From positions 1 to 64,000 of the forward strand of contig JBGTQJ010000054.1 of NCBI GenBank assembly GCA_041941305.1: 64,000 bases of DNA, in the 5' to 3' direction. The notes under the pieces were generated by a model. The model worked only from the letters and a program-made list of their open reading frames with translations. It had not been told where the DNA came from and made no database searches. Every line of letters begins with the position of its first letter. Within the stretch, counting starts at the first letter, position 1. Source of the stretch: JANSWP01 sp041941305. GTDB taxonomy: Bacteria > Bacteroidota > Bacteroidia > Chitinophagales > Saprospiraceae. The translations under genes and the position numbers were made by a program. This document shows, piece by piece, positions 43,436 to 52,075 of the stretch.

Positions 43436-44680
43436 TTAGTGCGCATGGTCAACGTCATGACCATGGTCGTGCTCTTCAATTGCAGCCCCGATATAGGAAG
43501 CTGACAAAATCGCAAAGATGAAAGCCTGGATGAAGGCTACCAACAACTCTATACAACTCATAAATAATGTGAGTAATGTAGAAGCAATCAATCCTCCAAT
43601 TCCACCTCCCATGCTAGCTCCATTATTTCCGAAAATGAAAATCAAGCCTACGAAACTCAAAATTGCGATATGACCTGCAGAAATATTCGCGAATAAACGA
43701 ATCATCAAGGTGAATGGTTTGAGTACCAAACCCATGATTTCGATTGGCGTTAAAATCAATTTTATTGGCCAGGGCACTCCAGGCATCCACAGTACGTGCT
43801 GCCAATAGTGCTTATTACCACTTACAGTTGTGATGATAAAAGTCAAAACTGCAAGAATTCCTGTCACTGCTATGTTTCCGGTTACGTTAGGGTTGCCCAC
43901 AAAGGGAATTTGTCCAAAAAGGTTCAAGCCAAGAATGAAGAAGAACAATGCCATAATAAAAGGCATGTATTTTTCATAACGAGGACCAATTACTGGCTCT
44001 GCCACTTCTTCTTTGATGAATATAAAGAATGGCTCCATGAAGTTCTGCAAACCTGTTGGTGCCTGTCCGTCGCGTTTTTGGTAGGCTCTCGCGCAGGAGA
44101 TGAATACCCAACCAACCAATAAGGCGACAATCATCATCGCAAATACATTCTTGGTAATAGAAAAGTCATAGAAAGAAGTCATTCCTCCTCCAATCATGCC
44201 ACCATCCCATTTGGAAGGACCTTCAATTTCAAAGCATTGACCATTGTATACTACTCTGCCATCTTTTGTAAATCCTTCAATCTCTACATTTTCTTTTGGA
44301 AAGCTGGCGTCTTTCACTCGCCTCACAGCACCACCTTTCATCACATAGCCTTTATAGGCATTGTGTCCATCTCCATGATGTTCTGGAGTCGCATGAAATT
44401 TTCCAGAAGAAAACACTGCCAAACCATCGTCTTCGGATTTCAATATACATGGCAGTGGAATGTAGAACTCCTTTACAAACAAACTTACATTGAAATGATT
44501 TTGGTCGCTGATGTGGTGAACAGCCGTGCCACTTGGGTCGTATGGAGGTTCATTAAAATGTTGGTGATAAACTTCACAAGCACCTTCCACATGTGTGCCA
44601 TTGTTGGCGTGGTCGTCCTGCGAAAAACCAGTTCCAAAAAGTCCAAAAAAGATTAGAAAAATTACTATAAATAAGCGCAT
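43436..44680 (-). CDS. atpB: ATP synthase a subunit with Bacteroidota N-terminal domain
   Basis: The ATG at 44680 gives 414 residues with a signal-peptide-like start (MRLFIVIFLIFFGLFGTGFS) and a His-rich periplasmic domain of about 170 residues, typical of Bacteroidota AtpB. The membrane part has the essential Arg region (TLMIRLFANISAGHIAILSF) and the last helices (ELLVAFIQAFIFAILSASYI). It ends in a His/Asp-rich tail (EEHDHGHDVDHAH). It is the first gene of the operon and has a -7 box at 44730-44737. No AtpI-like gene precedes it. Confidence 0.95.
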   Translation of the reverse strand: MRLFIVIFLIFFGLFGTGFSQDDHANNGTHVEGACEVYHQHFNEPPYDPSGTAVHHISDQNHFNVSLFVKEFYIPLPCILKSEDDGLAVFSSGKFHATPEHHGDGHNAYKGYVMKGGAVRRVKDASFPKENVEIEGFTKDGRVVYNGQCFEIEGPSKWDGGMIGGGMTSFYDFSITKNVFAMMIVALLVGWVFISCARAYQKRDGQAPTGLQNFMEPFFIFIKEEVAEPVIGPRYEKYMPFIMALFFFILGLNLFGQIPFVGNPNVTGNIAVTGILAVLTFIITTVSGNKHYWQHVLWMPGVPWPIKLILTPIEIMGLVLKPFTLMIRLFANISAGHIAILSFVGLIFIFGNNGASMGGGIGGLIASTLLTLFMSCIELLVAFIQAFIFAILSASYIGAAIEEHDHGHDVDHAH

Positions 44681-44729
44681 TGAAACGACTTGTTTTTGTG
44701 TCAAAAAATACCCCTTTCAAAAATCGGCG

Positions 44730-44737
44730 CAAAGGTA
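44730..44737 (-). promoter_or_regulatory. -7 box of the atp operon
   Basis: The minus strand reads TACCTTTG followed by CGCC, matching TAnnTTTG, about 50 bp upstream of the atpB ATG. Confidence 0.6.
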
Positions 44738-45188
44738 TCATTTACTTTCAATAATAATAAAGAGAAATTGACTTTTTTGTTGAGTTGGAAAAATAGTCTT
44801 CGATGAGTGTATATGCTGGAAGGTATAAACATCAGGAACCACAAAATGATATAATTCTTTCATTCAACTATTCAGGCAAAAATTGTTTCATTATTTAAGA
44901 AAATGTTAAAATAATAATTCAGCTACTACTTCAATCAGCAATTAAATAATTGTAACGCGTCATTTGGTTTTTGAATCAACATTTCGATAAAATCATTTTT
45001 TTGAATGCCAAAATTTCTAAAAAAAATCTTTCTCTGGACTTTCTTTGCTTTGAAGGCATATTTGGAAAGGTTTATTTAGCGATTTGCCCTCCTGCAAATA
45101 ATATCACCATGTATTTTCAAGTCATTAAATTGCAAGTCATTTTAAATTTGGTGATTTTGCGATGCAGGTTTAATTCATCCATGAGAAA
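44738..45188. other. Gap between the atp operon promoter and the small secreted gene
   Basis: This AT-rich stretch has no convincing gene. A 78-residue ORF at 44971-45207 overlaps the next gene and has poor composition. No hairpin stands out. Confidence 0.4.
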
Positions 45189-45386
45189 ATGCGCAAAATT
45201 GTCTTAATATTTGCTCTTCTTATTTTACCAAATGCCTTTCTGCTAGCAGCTGATAGTCTTCAGATTGCTAAAAAAATTGTTGAATTAAAAATTGCCAAAG
45301 ATACCCACCGACTGAGACTGCTCGATGAGATATCCTGGTTGAGCCGTAGATTGAATGATATAATTCAACGATTTATGAAGAGATAA
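45189..45386 (+). CDS. Small secreted protein, unrecognised
   Basis: This 65-residue ORF has a clear signal peptide (MRKIVLIFALLILPNAFLLA, cut after A) and a mature part of about 43 charged residues forming one helix (KKIVELKIAKDTHRLRLLDE). A modest terminator-like hairpin (TCCTTC at 45406, GAAGGA at 45427, then six T) follows. Function unknown. It is convergent with the SPOR-tailed subtilase. Confidence 0.55.
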   Translation: MRKIVLIFALLILPNAFLLAADSLQIAKKIVELKIAKDTHRLRLLDEISWLSRRLNDIIQRFMKR

Positions 45387-45448
45387 ATAAGGTATGATCT
45401 TCTGATCCTTCTGAAATCTTTTTTTGGAAGGAGTTTTTTCGCTTCTCT

Positions 45449-47317
45449 CTATTTCATATCCTTCAAATTTCTCAAAAACCCATTGACTCCTTCTCCTTTC
45501 ATTCGCGTAAACAATTTCTGCGCATCTGTCTTTCTACTAAAAGCACCCACCACAATTTTATAAACCGTTTTACCATTCAATTCATTGATATTCACAATTA
45601 TTGGTTCATCAAATTGCTTTTGTAATTTTTCTGCTTGAATGAGCACATTTCCATATTGAGCAAATGCACCAATTTGTACTCCCCAGCCCTTAGATGGCTG
45701 TTTGGCAACATTGAAACGGAATAGTCCCTGTCCGGTAGCAATACTATCTTCCACTTCTTTTGGAATTTGGGCACCATCCTTTCTTCTAAGTGCTTCGGCT
45801 ACAGCTTTATCTGCATTAACTCGACCGTAGCCATATTTTCTGGAATGACCAGAGCTGTTGTATTCAGTTGGGCTTCCGATTTTATCTGCCGTTTTTTCCA
45901 GAATTTCTTTCACCTCTTTTGCCGTCAAATTTGGATTCACAGACAACATTAATGCACATATTCCTGCCACCAAAGGAGTAGCGGCAGAAGTTCCTCCAAA
46001 ATGTTTGTAATTATCACCTCTCGATTGCCCATCTGCCCACCAGCGAAATTCTCCTCCTCCCCTAACGGTCGTACCTTCATCCCAATAAGCACGAGCCGCC
46101 AAAATTGGCCAATCGCCATTCGAAGGAGCTACAACAGATAATTCTCTACCCGAATTAGAATACCGTGAATGTCGATCCTTACTATCGCAAGCACCTACAG
46201 CGATCACATCTGGATGAGCTGCATAGAAGTTGATGTAATCCAGTCCCTCATTTCCAGCAGCAAACAATATCACAGATCCTTTTCCTTTTCTACCTTCAAC
46301 TGCTGCTTTTGCGATAGCTTCTTCTTTTAAAACGCTTAAAGTATATCTGGGATCTGTAGAACCCCAGCTACAACTTATGATATCAGCTCCATTCTCAATG
46401 CAGTAATTAAACATATTTTCAGTTGCTCTCAACCCAAATGAAGTACCACTTAGGGGCATAAATTTAGCTTTAGGAGCTACCCCAACCATCCCTCTGCCAT
46501 TTGCAGAAGCCAAAGCAACACTAGCGCAGGGAGTACCATGTGTAAAGAAGGGATCCCCTTCTGAGACTTTACTCGACTTGGTCCATAAGTCCCATGGTTT
46601 ATGCACTTTATTGCGCAAATCAGGGTGGGTTAGATCAAAGCCATTATCTATGACAGCAATAGTGATTCTGGCGGAGCCTGTATTGCCCATTCTTTCCCAG
46701 GCATCTATCACTTTTGCATCTGCTCCTTTTTTGGTGGGATAACGAGCATCTTTTATTTCACCATCATTTTTTAAATGCCACTGTTGTTCCAGTAAGGTGT
46801 CAGAAGGCAGCGACAGGTATTCATCTACCAAAGTATCGAGGTCGGGTTCAGCGTGTTTTACCAGAGATATCTGTTGTAAAAAATGTGCAACTTTTATTGG
46901 GTTTGGAGAGAGTTTAGTGACTTTTGCAATGATTCTGTCATCGCCCCTTCGTTCCACCAATTCCAATTTATACTCGTCCAAAACCAATTGTAATTCCTCT
47001 TCGTCTACTGCATCTTCAAAAATGACATAAATTTCCCCTGTGGGTACAAGGGGTTTATCACTTCCCTCTGCATAATATACATGAGTCCCTAATTCAATTT
47101 CTCGCCTTCGCCTAACTTCATCTAGTTTATCATCTACACTACTATTTTTTTGCTCTAAAGACACTACAGAAAAGCCACCTAAATTTTTAAAATGTTCTTT
47201 GTTGACATACTTGGTCTGGGTGAGATCACTTACTTTTTTCGATTTAAGACCAACAAGGTTTTGACTTTTGCGGAGCGTCAATTCTCCTTTACCGCTTTTG
47301 ACTTTTAGTTTTCCCAT
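45449..47317 (-). CDS. Subtilisin-like serine protease (S8) with C-terminal SPOR domain
   Basis: In this 622-residue protein residues 1-165 form an N-terminal region ending in an I9/fervidolysin-like inhibitor domain (LELVERRGDDRIIAKVTKLS). The S8 domain has the catalytic triad D224 (TIAVIDNGFDLTHPD), H260 (FFTHGTPCASVALA) and S444 (FGGTSAATPLVAG), with the oxyanion N356 (FAAGNEG). A SPOR domain follows (about 545-620: WGVQIGAFAQYGNVLIQAEK; VYKIVVGAFSRKTDAQKLF). SPOR binds peptidoglycan, yet no signal peptide is seen: the start MGKLKVKSGKGELTLRKSQN is charged, and a word-array element lies just upstream. Export by an unknown route or a cytoplasmic role are both possible. Confidence 0.88.
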   Translation of the reverse strand: MGKLKVKSGKGELTLRKSQNLVGLKSKKVSDLTQTKYVNKEHFKNLGGFSVVSLEQKNSSVDDKLDEVRRRREIELGTHVYYAEGSDKPLVPTGEIYVIFEDAVDEEELQLVLDEYKLELVERRGDDRIIAKVTKLSPNPIKVAHFLQQISLVKHAEPDLDTLVDEYLSLPSDTLLEQQWHLKNDGEIKDARYPTKKGADAKVIDAWERMGNTGSARITIAVIDNGFDLTHPDLRNKVHKPWDLWTKSSKVSEGDPFFTHGTPCASVALASANGRGMVGVAPKAKFMPLSGTSFGLRATENMFNYCIENGADIISCSWGSTDPRYTLSVLKEEAIAKAAVEGRKGKGSVILFAAGNEGLDYINFYAAHPDVIAVGACDSKDRHSRYSNSGRELSVVAPSNGDWPILAARAYWDEGTTVRGGGEFRWWADGQSRGDNYKHFGGTSAATPLVAGICALMLSVNPNLTAKEVKEILEKTADKIGSPTEYNSSGHSRKYGYGRVNADKAVAEALRRKDGAQIPKEVEDSIATGQGLFRFNVAKQPSKGWGVQIGAFAQYGNVLIQAEKLQKQFDEPIIVNINELNGKTVYKIVVGAFSRKTDAQKLFTRMKGEGVNGFLRNLKDMK

Positions 47318-47334
47318 GAAAGGCTTGGATCAGT

Positions 47335-47418
47335 TGTGTTAATGTGTTTATGTGTTAAAGTGTTCATGTCTGACTTTCAATTCATTAACACATGAACACT
47401 TAAACATATGAACACAAC
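47335..47418. repeat. Word-array quasi-palindrome upstream of the SPOR-subtilase
   Basis: The left arm (47335-47369) iterates TGTGTTAATGTGTTTATGTG-type words, and the right arm (47383-47418) is its near reverse complement (ACACATGAACACTTAAACAT). Confidence 0.65.
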
Positions 47419-47433
47419 AAATTTGCCCCAAAA

Positions 47434-47461
47434 TAAAAAAAACCGAGCAAAAATGCTCGGT
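47434..47461 (-). terminator. Terminator of the sigma-factor gene
   Basis: The perfect arms ACCGAGCA (47442-47449) and TGCTCGGT (47454-47461), with an A run at 47434-47441, give a U tail on the leftward RNA. Confidence 0.8.
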
Positions 47462-47510
47462 CTTTCTGTTCGCTCGGATTTTTCTAAAAATTCGCTTGTT
47501 ATATTTTTAT

Positions 47511-48023
47511 TCAAGCCCTTACCTTGTGTGCTCGCTCATACATTTGACGGAGCTTGCGTCGGGCAAAGAAAATTCGACTTTTAATGGTTCCTAAAGGCGC
47601 ATCTAATTCTTCTGCAATCTCATCGTACTTATAGCCTTTATAAGCCATCCAGAATGGTCGTTTAAATTCTTCTGGAAGTTTGGCTACCATTTTCAATAGT
47701 TCTTTATAAGCCATTGTAGTTTCACCATCATTTTCGATGGTTTTGGCTCCAGAATTGAGGTAGTAATTATTGGGCGTTTGATCCAATATTGTTCCTCTAC
47801 GAACTTTTTTGCGATAATTGTTGATAAAGATATTTCGCATGATGGTCACTGCCCATGCTTTGAAGTTCGTATCTGGTCTAAACTTTTCCGCATTTGAAAT
47901 AATTCGATAAGCAGTATCTTGGTAAAGGTCATTGGCATCAACGTCGTTCCCTGTTAATTTCAAAGAAAAAGCGCGCAAAGAATTACTAATTTGATTGAAC
48001 TGATGATTTATAGTGGTTACCAT
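47511..48023 (-). CDS. ECF-type RNA polymerase sigma factor
   Basis: The ATG at 48023 (MVTTINHQFNQISNSLRAFS) gives 170 residues; the frame is open 27 codons further. Region 2 is TGNDVDANDLYQDTAYRIIS followed by FKAWAVTIMRNIFINNYRK, and region 4 is LPEEFKRPFWMAYKGYKYDE with the helix-turn-helix IAEELDAPLGTIKSRIFFAR. No anti-sigma gene is adjacent. It is divergent from an XRE regulator across an operator-like region, so the two may be co-regulated. This sigma type is widespread and single in Bacteroidota (recollection). Confidence 0.92.
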   Translation of the reverse strand: MVTTINHQFNQISNSLRAFSLKLTGNDVDANDLYQDTAYRIISNAEKFRPDTNFKAWAVTIMRNIFINNYRKKVRRGTILDQTPNNYYLNSGAKTIENDGETTMAYKELLKMVAKLPEEFKRPFWMAYKGYKYDEIAEELDAPLGTIKSRIFFARRKLRQMYERAHKVRA

Positions 48024-48066
48024 GATGGGTGATTTTGCTTTTTGACGAGTCGTTTTTAGGCCACTT

Positions 48067-48389
48067 TTGTAATTATTTTTTGCAAGCCTGGAACTGAATG
48101 TCAAAAATTATTAGGGAATACTTGGCAAAAGTTGTAGAAATTAGGCCTTTTTGATAATTTTTTTTACAAAAAGGGGGTTTTTCTTCGACTAATGATTGGC
48201 ATATATCTTTATATAATACCTTTTCGAATTTGTATTTCAATTAACTTTTGTAATTAATTTTTACAAAAATACCTTCTTAGTCACCTTTTTGCAAATTAAT
48301 TTTACTATTTAGAATAATTTTTAATGATTTTATAAAAATTTTAACATCTCATTTTTTTTTACAACCTTTTCTTGTAAATGATGTTTACA
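48067..48389. promoter_or_regulatory. Divergent control region with iterated TTGTAA/TTACAA words
   Basis: The region has at least four dyads: TTGTAATTATTTTTTGCAA (48067-48085), arms TTTTGTAA/TTACAAAA (48246-48268), TTTGCAAATTAATTTTAC (48288-48305) and the perfect TGTAAA-TGATG-TTTACA (48373-48389). Further half-sites (TTTTTACAAAA) lie near 48165. It lies between the sigma factor and the XRE gene and is very AT-rich. Confidence 0.5.
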
Positions 48390-48480
48390 TCGTTGACGTA
48401 TTTTTTTTTAATTTAGTGCCTCGTTTGTCTGTAATAAACAGGTATTAGTCGAAAAACAGCAATTTTAAAAGCAGGATAAA

Positions 48481-49014
48481 ATGGATTTTGTAAATGATGA
48501 TTCCAAAATATTTTTGGCAAATAACATTCGCTGCCTAAGAAAGAAATTGAGCCTAAGTCAGGAAGAACTGGGAGTGAAAATTGGGCTCAACCGTGGCAAT
48601 ATCGCCTCTTATGAAAAAGGTACAGCAGAACCCAAAATCTGTAACCTCCTCAAGCTGTCCCGTTTTTTTAGAGTTTCCCTGCTCGATCTCACTAAACGAG
48701 ATTTACAAAAGACCCCTTATGAAATTAATACCTCCACAGCCGAAAACGTAACTCCTCTTTCCACAGATGCGGTAGAGATTTTGGAGAAGCATCAAAAAAA
48801 TGCTGTTGAAATTCAGGAAGTTTTAAGCAGCTTACACTGTTATCATTGCTATAAAAAGAAATCATTGGACGAGCTCCCAAAAGATATGCAAATGATGGTG
48901 ATGAACTTTGAAAAGTTATATGAAGTAACACAGGTCTTGATGGATTCTCATCAGGAATTGATAGGCTTTGTGAAATCCAAATGTCCACACTCTTCTTCCA
49001 ATACTGAACAATAA
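48481..49014 (+). CDS. XRE-family transcriptional regulator
   Basis: This 177-residue protein has an N-terminal Cro/C1 helix-turn-helix (about residues 12-70: LRKKLSLSQEELGVKIGLNR then GNIASYEKGTAEPKICNLLK) and a C-terminal helical region of about 90 residues with a Cys/His cluster (LHCYHCYKKKS) that might bind metal or dimerise. The upstream region holds the TTGTAA dyads, so autoregulation is likely (inference). Confidence 0.88.
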   Translation: MDFVNDDSKIFLANNIRCLRKKLSLSQEELGVKIGLNRGNIASYEKGTAEPKICNLLKLSRFFRVSLLDLTKRDLQKTPYEINTSTAENVTPLSTDAVEILEKHQKNAVEIQEVLSSLHCYHCYKKKSLDELPKDMQMMVMNFEKLYEVTQVLMDSHQELIGFVKSKCPHSSSNTEQ

Positions 49015-49164
49015 AGAGATGTTTTTAGATTTAACATGTGGTTCTAAATTCCTTTTCAAGGACTTATTAATAAAAAATAAAATAATACCTACTTTTTGCT
49101 CAAACCTCTCGTCAAGTTAAAAAAAGATTTATTGGTGAGTTAGCGGATTCAATTTTAATTAATC

Positions 49165-51948
49165 TTAGGCATTTTGTATTTCATCAGCTTCCTTTCGCAT
49201 TCTGGAACGATACCATATAAAAAATAGAAAAGCCAAGCCTACCGCTAACCAGACTGCTTTAGTACCTTTCAAAAACCCACTATCAGATTTCAAATCAAGT
49301 TTTTGGTCTGGACCTATCAAAGTTAAACCGGCCCAATAATAAGGTGTTCTTTTACTTTCGTCCGCTTCTTCTATAAACCCTTTTTTAGATAATCGTAAGG
49401 CTTCCGCTACTGATTTACCTGTTTGGACATATTCATAAAATGATTTAAAAATATCAGAAGTAGCCCGGTCATTAAGGTTCCACAAACTGGAAATCAAACC
49501 AGCAGTGCCTGAATAAGTAAATCCTCTCGCCAGGCTCATCATACCTTCTCCTGTATAAACCTTTCCCAAACCAGTTTTACAGCCACTCAAAATAACAAGA
49601 TTTGCAGGAAGCTGTAAAGCATATAGATCTGATAAAACCAGGTTTGTATCTGCAAAAGCGATATAGGCCTTATCAGAATTGCCCGCTGAAGAAGCATGTG
49701 TTGCTAAATGAAAAACTTGATAATCAAGGGCATATTGGTGAAATATATCTAGAGTAGCTCCTTCATTAAAAAACAATTTGCCTCCACATGCTTCCAGTTC
49801 TTTTCTACTATATTTTAATAAGTCAAATTTGCTTGTAGAGTGATTTTCAAAAGGAGCTAAACCAAGCACCTTTTGTTTACTGGGTCTATCCTTCAAAAAT
49901 TCCAGTTGCTTCTGCAAAACCGTAGCAGAATAGCCAGTATAGAGTAATTGTTCATTGATTATATAGTTGAACCGTCCGGGATTTGAGCTATTAGATTCTT
50001 CATAAATCAAAGATTCAAAAGGCACAAAGCCCAATACTCCATCTGGAATAATTATCACCTCTCCGTTCAAATCTCTGGACTTCCACACAGGTGCATAGAT
50101 AGCATTGAAAAGGGCATGGGCAACTTTTGCATAAGAACCTGGATTATTTTGTGTTACATTTCTTGAACTAAAGTGCTCCAAATATTTTTCTATCAACTCA
50201 TCCAAATCTGGTATTCGCTTTATTTTTTCAAAATCAAACCTTTCTTTTCCAAGCCGCAATACATAGATACTGGAATCTCCATAGAAATAATGAATCAAGT
50301 GAGTTGTATCATTTAATAAATGCGCTCTAGCTTCCTTAACTCCCAATACATCTGATTGATATCTAAAGGCATGGTATTGAGGATGTGTTTTTTCGAGATT
50401 GGAAAGAAAATCTTCATATGATTCCTGCGCATTTACTAAATGCGCTCTAAACTCAGTTTGCGCTTCCTTCCTGGCATTCTCCAATGCTTGTTGTGCATTG
50501 AAAACAGCCTTTTGTAGTTGTACTTCTTCATTTTCAAGTTCAGTTGTCAAAAACTGCCGCGCCCCCAATGCTGTCAAATTGTCTAATAAAAGTATTGATT
50601 TGCTTTTTTCGAAAAAATAAAAGGCATCTTCCCAGTAGCCACCTAGAAAACAAACATCTAAAGCGGCCTCATAAATAGAATGAGTTGCCTCTCGCCAAAA
50701 TAATTTAGAGCCTTGTGCCAGGTGGTCGTTCCGCATCAAGTCAATGACCTTATCTGCTAGCTTGTAATTTTCAAGTGCTTGCTCCAGGTATTCCTGATTT
50801 TCAGTGGCTTCATACCATTTTTTCCAGGCTCTTGCTTTATCCCCGAGAATGGTAAGTAGCTCCGTTTTAGTGGAGACTTGCTTTAATTGTTCTTCAGAGG
50901 GGCTCGAGTGATAATCTTCATTGTCAAAATCTGGAATGATGCTTTGGATGGCTTTGTGGAAGTGGGAGAGGGCTTGTGGGAAGTTTTTTTGATCTAAGTA
51001 GACTTCGCCATAGTTGTCATACACTTTAGCTTTGTGTTGATAAAAATTGTTTTGTTGGGAAAGCTTCAAAGCATTATTTAAATTCTCAATTGCCTTTGGA
51101 AAATCACGTAGTAGCCTATATTGATTTCCAATGTTATTATAAATTAATATTTCTGAGCTTGGGTTTTGAAGAAGTTTTGTAACTCGAAGAGATTGTTTGA
51201 AAGATTCTAATGATTGTTTATAATTTTTTAAATAACGGAAAGAATAAGCTTTGTTTAAATAACAGGCTGCTTTATTTATCCACATTTTAGAACTCATGCT
51301 TTTATTGGGTGTCTTTTCATAAATCCGAATTCCATTATTTAAAAATTCAATAGCTCTATTAAATTGTTTAGTTGAGTTTAGAATAATTCCATAATTTAAA
51401 TAACAAGTTGCGAGATTAACAGTGTCCTTAAATAAAGAGGACATTTGTATAGCAATTTCTATATAATCCTCAGCTAAATCATAATCTCCAATTCTTTGAT
51501 AAACATCTGCTAAATCTCTGCTGGAGCTGACTACCTTCGGTTCTCCATGTTTTTGATAAATATTAAAAGCGACTCTATAATGAATTGCAGAATTCCCATA
51601 CTCCTCATTTTTTTTATAGAACGCTCCTAAATTATAGCTAGTTTTAGCAATATGAACATCTTCAGAACCTAATTCTTGTTTTAGTATTTCTAATGCTTTG
51701 GCAGTAGCTTCAATAGCCTTTCTATAATTGCGTTTGAAATAATAAGCTAAGCCTAATTCGTGATAAGCATAACCAAGAGAATCTCTTAATTCAGGACAAT
51801 GTTCAATTTTTTTTATTAACTCTTTAATCAGAAGGGTGTCCCTGCCCTTTATTGTAGATTGGATTGTTCCTGAATCGCACTGTGATTGGACAAAATGTGA
51901 AAAAAAACCAAAAAGAAAAATAAGAACGAACCTTAGTTTAGGTGGCAT
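49165..51948 (-). CDS. Secreted, membrane-anchored TPR-CHAT protease
   Basis: I start at the ATG 51948 (927 residues); a TTG lies six codons before. It has a signal peptide (LRFVLIFLFGFFSHFVQSQ), about eight TPR repeats (residues 55-340), a helical linker, and a CHAT domain (about 540-875). CHAT is a caspase-like protease fold (known). The His-Cys dyad is visible as H751 (VFHLATHASSAGNSD) and C790 (LVILSGCKTGLG), followed by GEGMMSLARGFTYSGTAGLI. One transmembrane helix (about 898-913) and a basic tail (YRSRMRKEADE) place TPR and CHAT in the periplasm and the tail inside. It lies 110 bp downstream of the membrane subtilase on the same strand and faces a sigma/anti-sigma pair. The substrate is unknown. 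Confidence 0.9.
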   Translation of the reverse strand: MPPKLRFVLIFLFGFFSHFVQSQCDSGTIQSTIKGRDTLLIKELIKKIEHCPELRDSLGYAYHELGLAYYFKRNYRKAIEATAKALEILKQELGSEDVHIAKTSYNLGAFYKKNEEYGNSAIHYRVAFNIYQKHGEPKVVSSSRDLADVYQRIGDYDLAEDYIEIAIQMSSLFKDTVNLATCYLNYGIILNSTKQFNRAIEFLNNGIRIYEKTPNKSMSSKMWINKAACYLNKAYSFRYLKNYKQSLESFKQSLRVTKLLQNPSSEILIYNNIGNQYRLLRDFPKAIENLNNALKLSQQNNFYQHKAKVYDNYGEVYLDQKNFPQALSHFHKAIQSIIPDFDNEDYHSSPSEEQLKQVSTKTELLTILGDKARAWKKWYEATENQEYLEQALENYKLADKVIDLMRNDHLAQGSKLFWREATHSIYEAALDVCFLGGYWEDAFYFFEKSKSILLLDNLTALGARQFLTTELENEEVQLQKAVFNAQQALENARKEAQTEFRAHLVNAQESYEDFLSNLEKTHPQYHAFRYQSDVLGVKEARAHLLNDTTHLIHYFYGDSSIYVLRLGKERFDFEKIKRIPDLDELIEKYLEHFSSRNVTQNNPGSYAKVAHALFNAIYAPVWKSRDLNGEVIIIPDGVLGFVPFESLIYEESNSSNPGRFNYIINEQLLYTGYSATVLQKQLEFLKDRPSKQKVLGLAPFENHSTSKFDLLKYSRKELEACGGKLFFNEGATLDIFHQYALDYQVFHLATHASSAGNSDKAYIAFADTNLVLSDLYALQLPANLVILSGCKTGLGKVYTGEGMMSLARGFTYSGTAGLISSLWNLNDRATSDIFKSFYEYVQTGKSVAEALRLSKKGFIEEADESKRTPYYWAGLTLIGPDQKLDLKSDSGFLKGTKAVWLAVGLAFLFFIWYRSRMRKEADEIQNA

Positions 51949-52075
51949 TTTTAGGAGTTTTATCAATTACATTACTTATCGATCATAAATAGTTAATTAT
52001 AGGAATACAGATTTGGATATTCTGGTAGACTACAAGGAACCACCAGCTGTCTTAGAGATTTTTTGCAAAAAAATA

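Noticed and set aside
44971..45207. 78-residue ORF before the small secreted gene
   Set aside because: It overlaps the better-supported ORF at 45189 and has low-quality composition.
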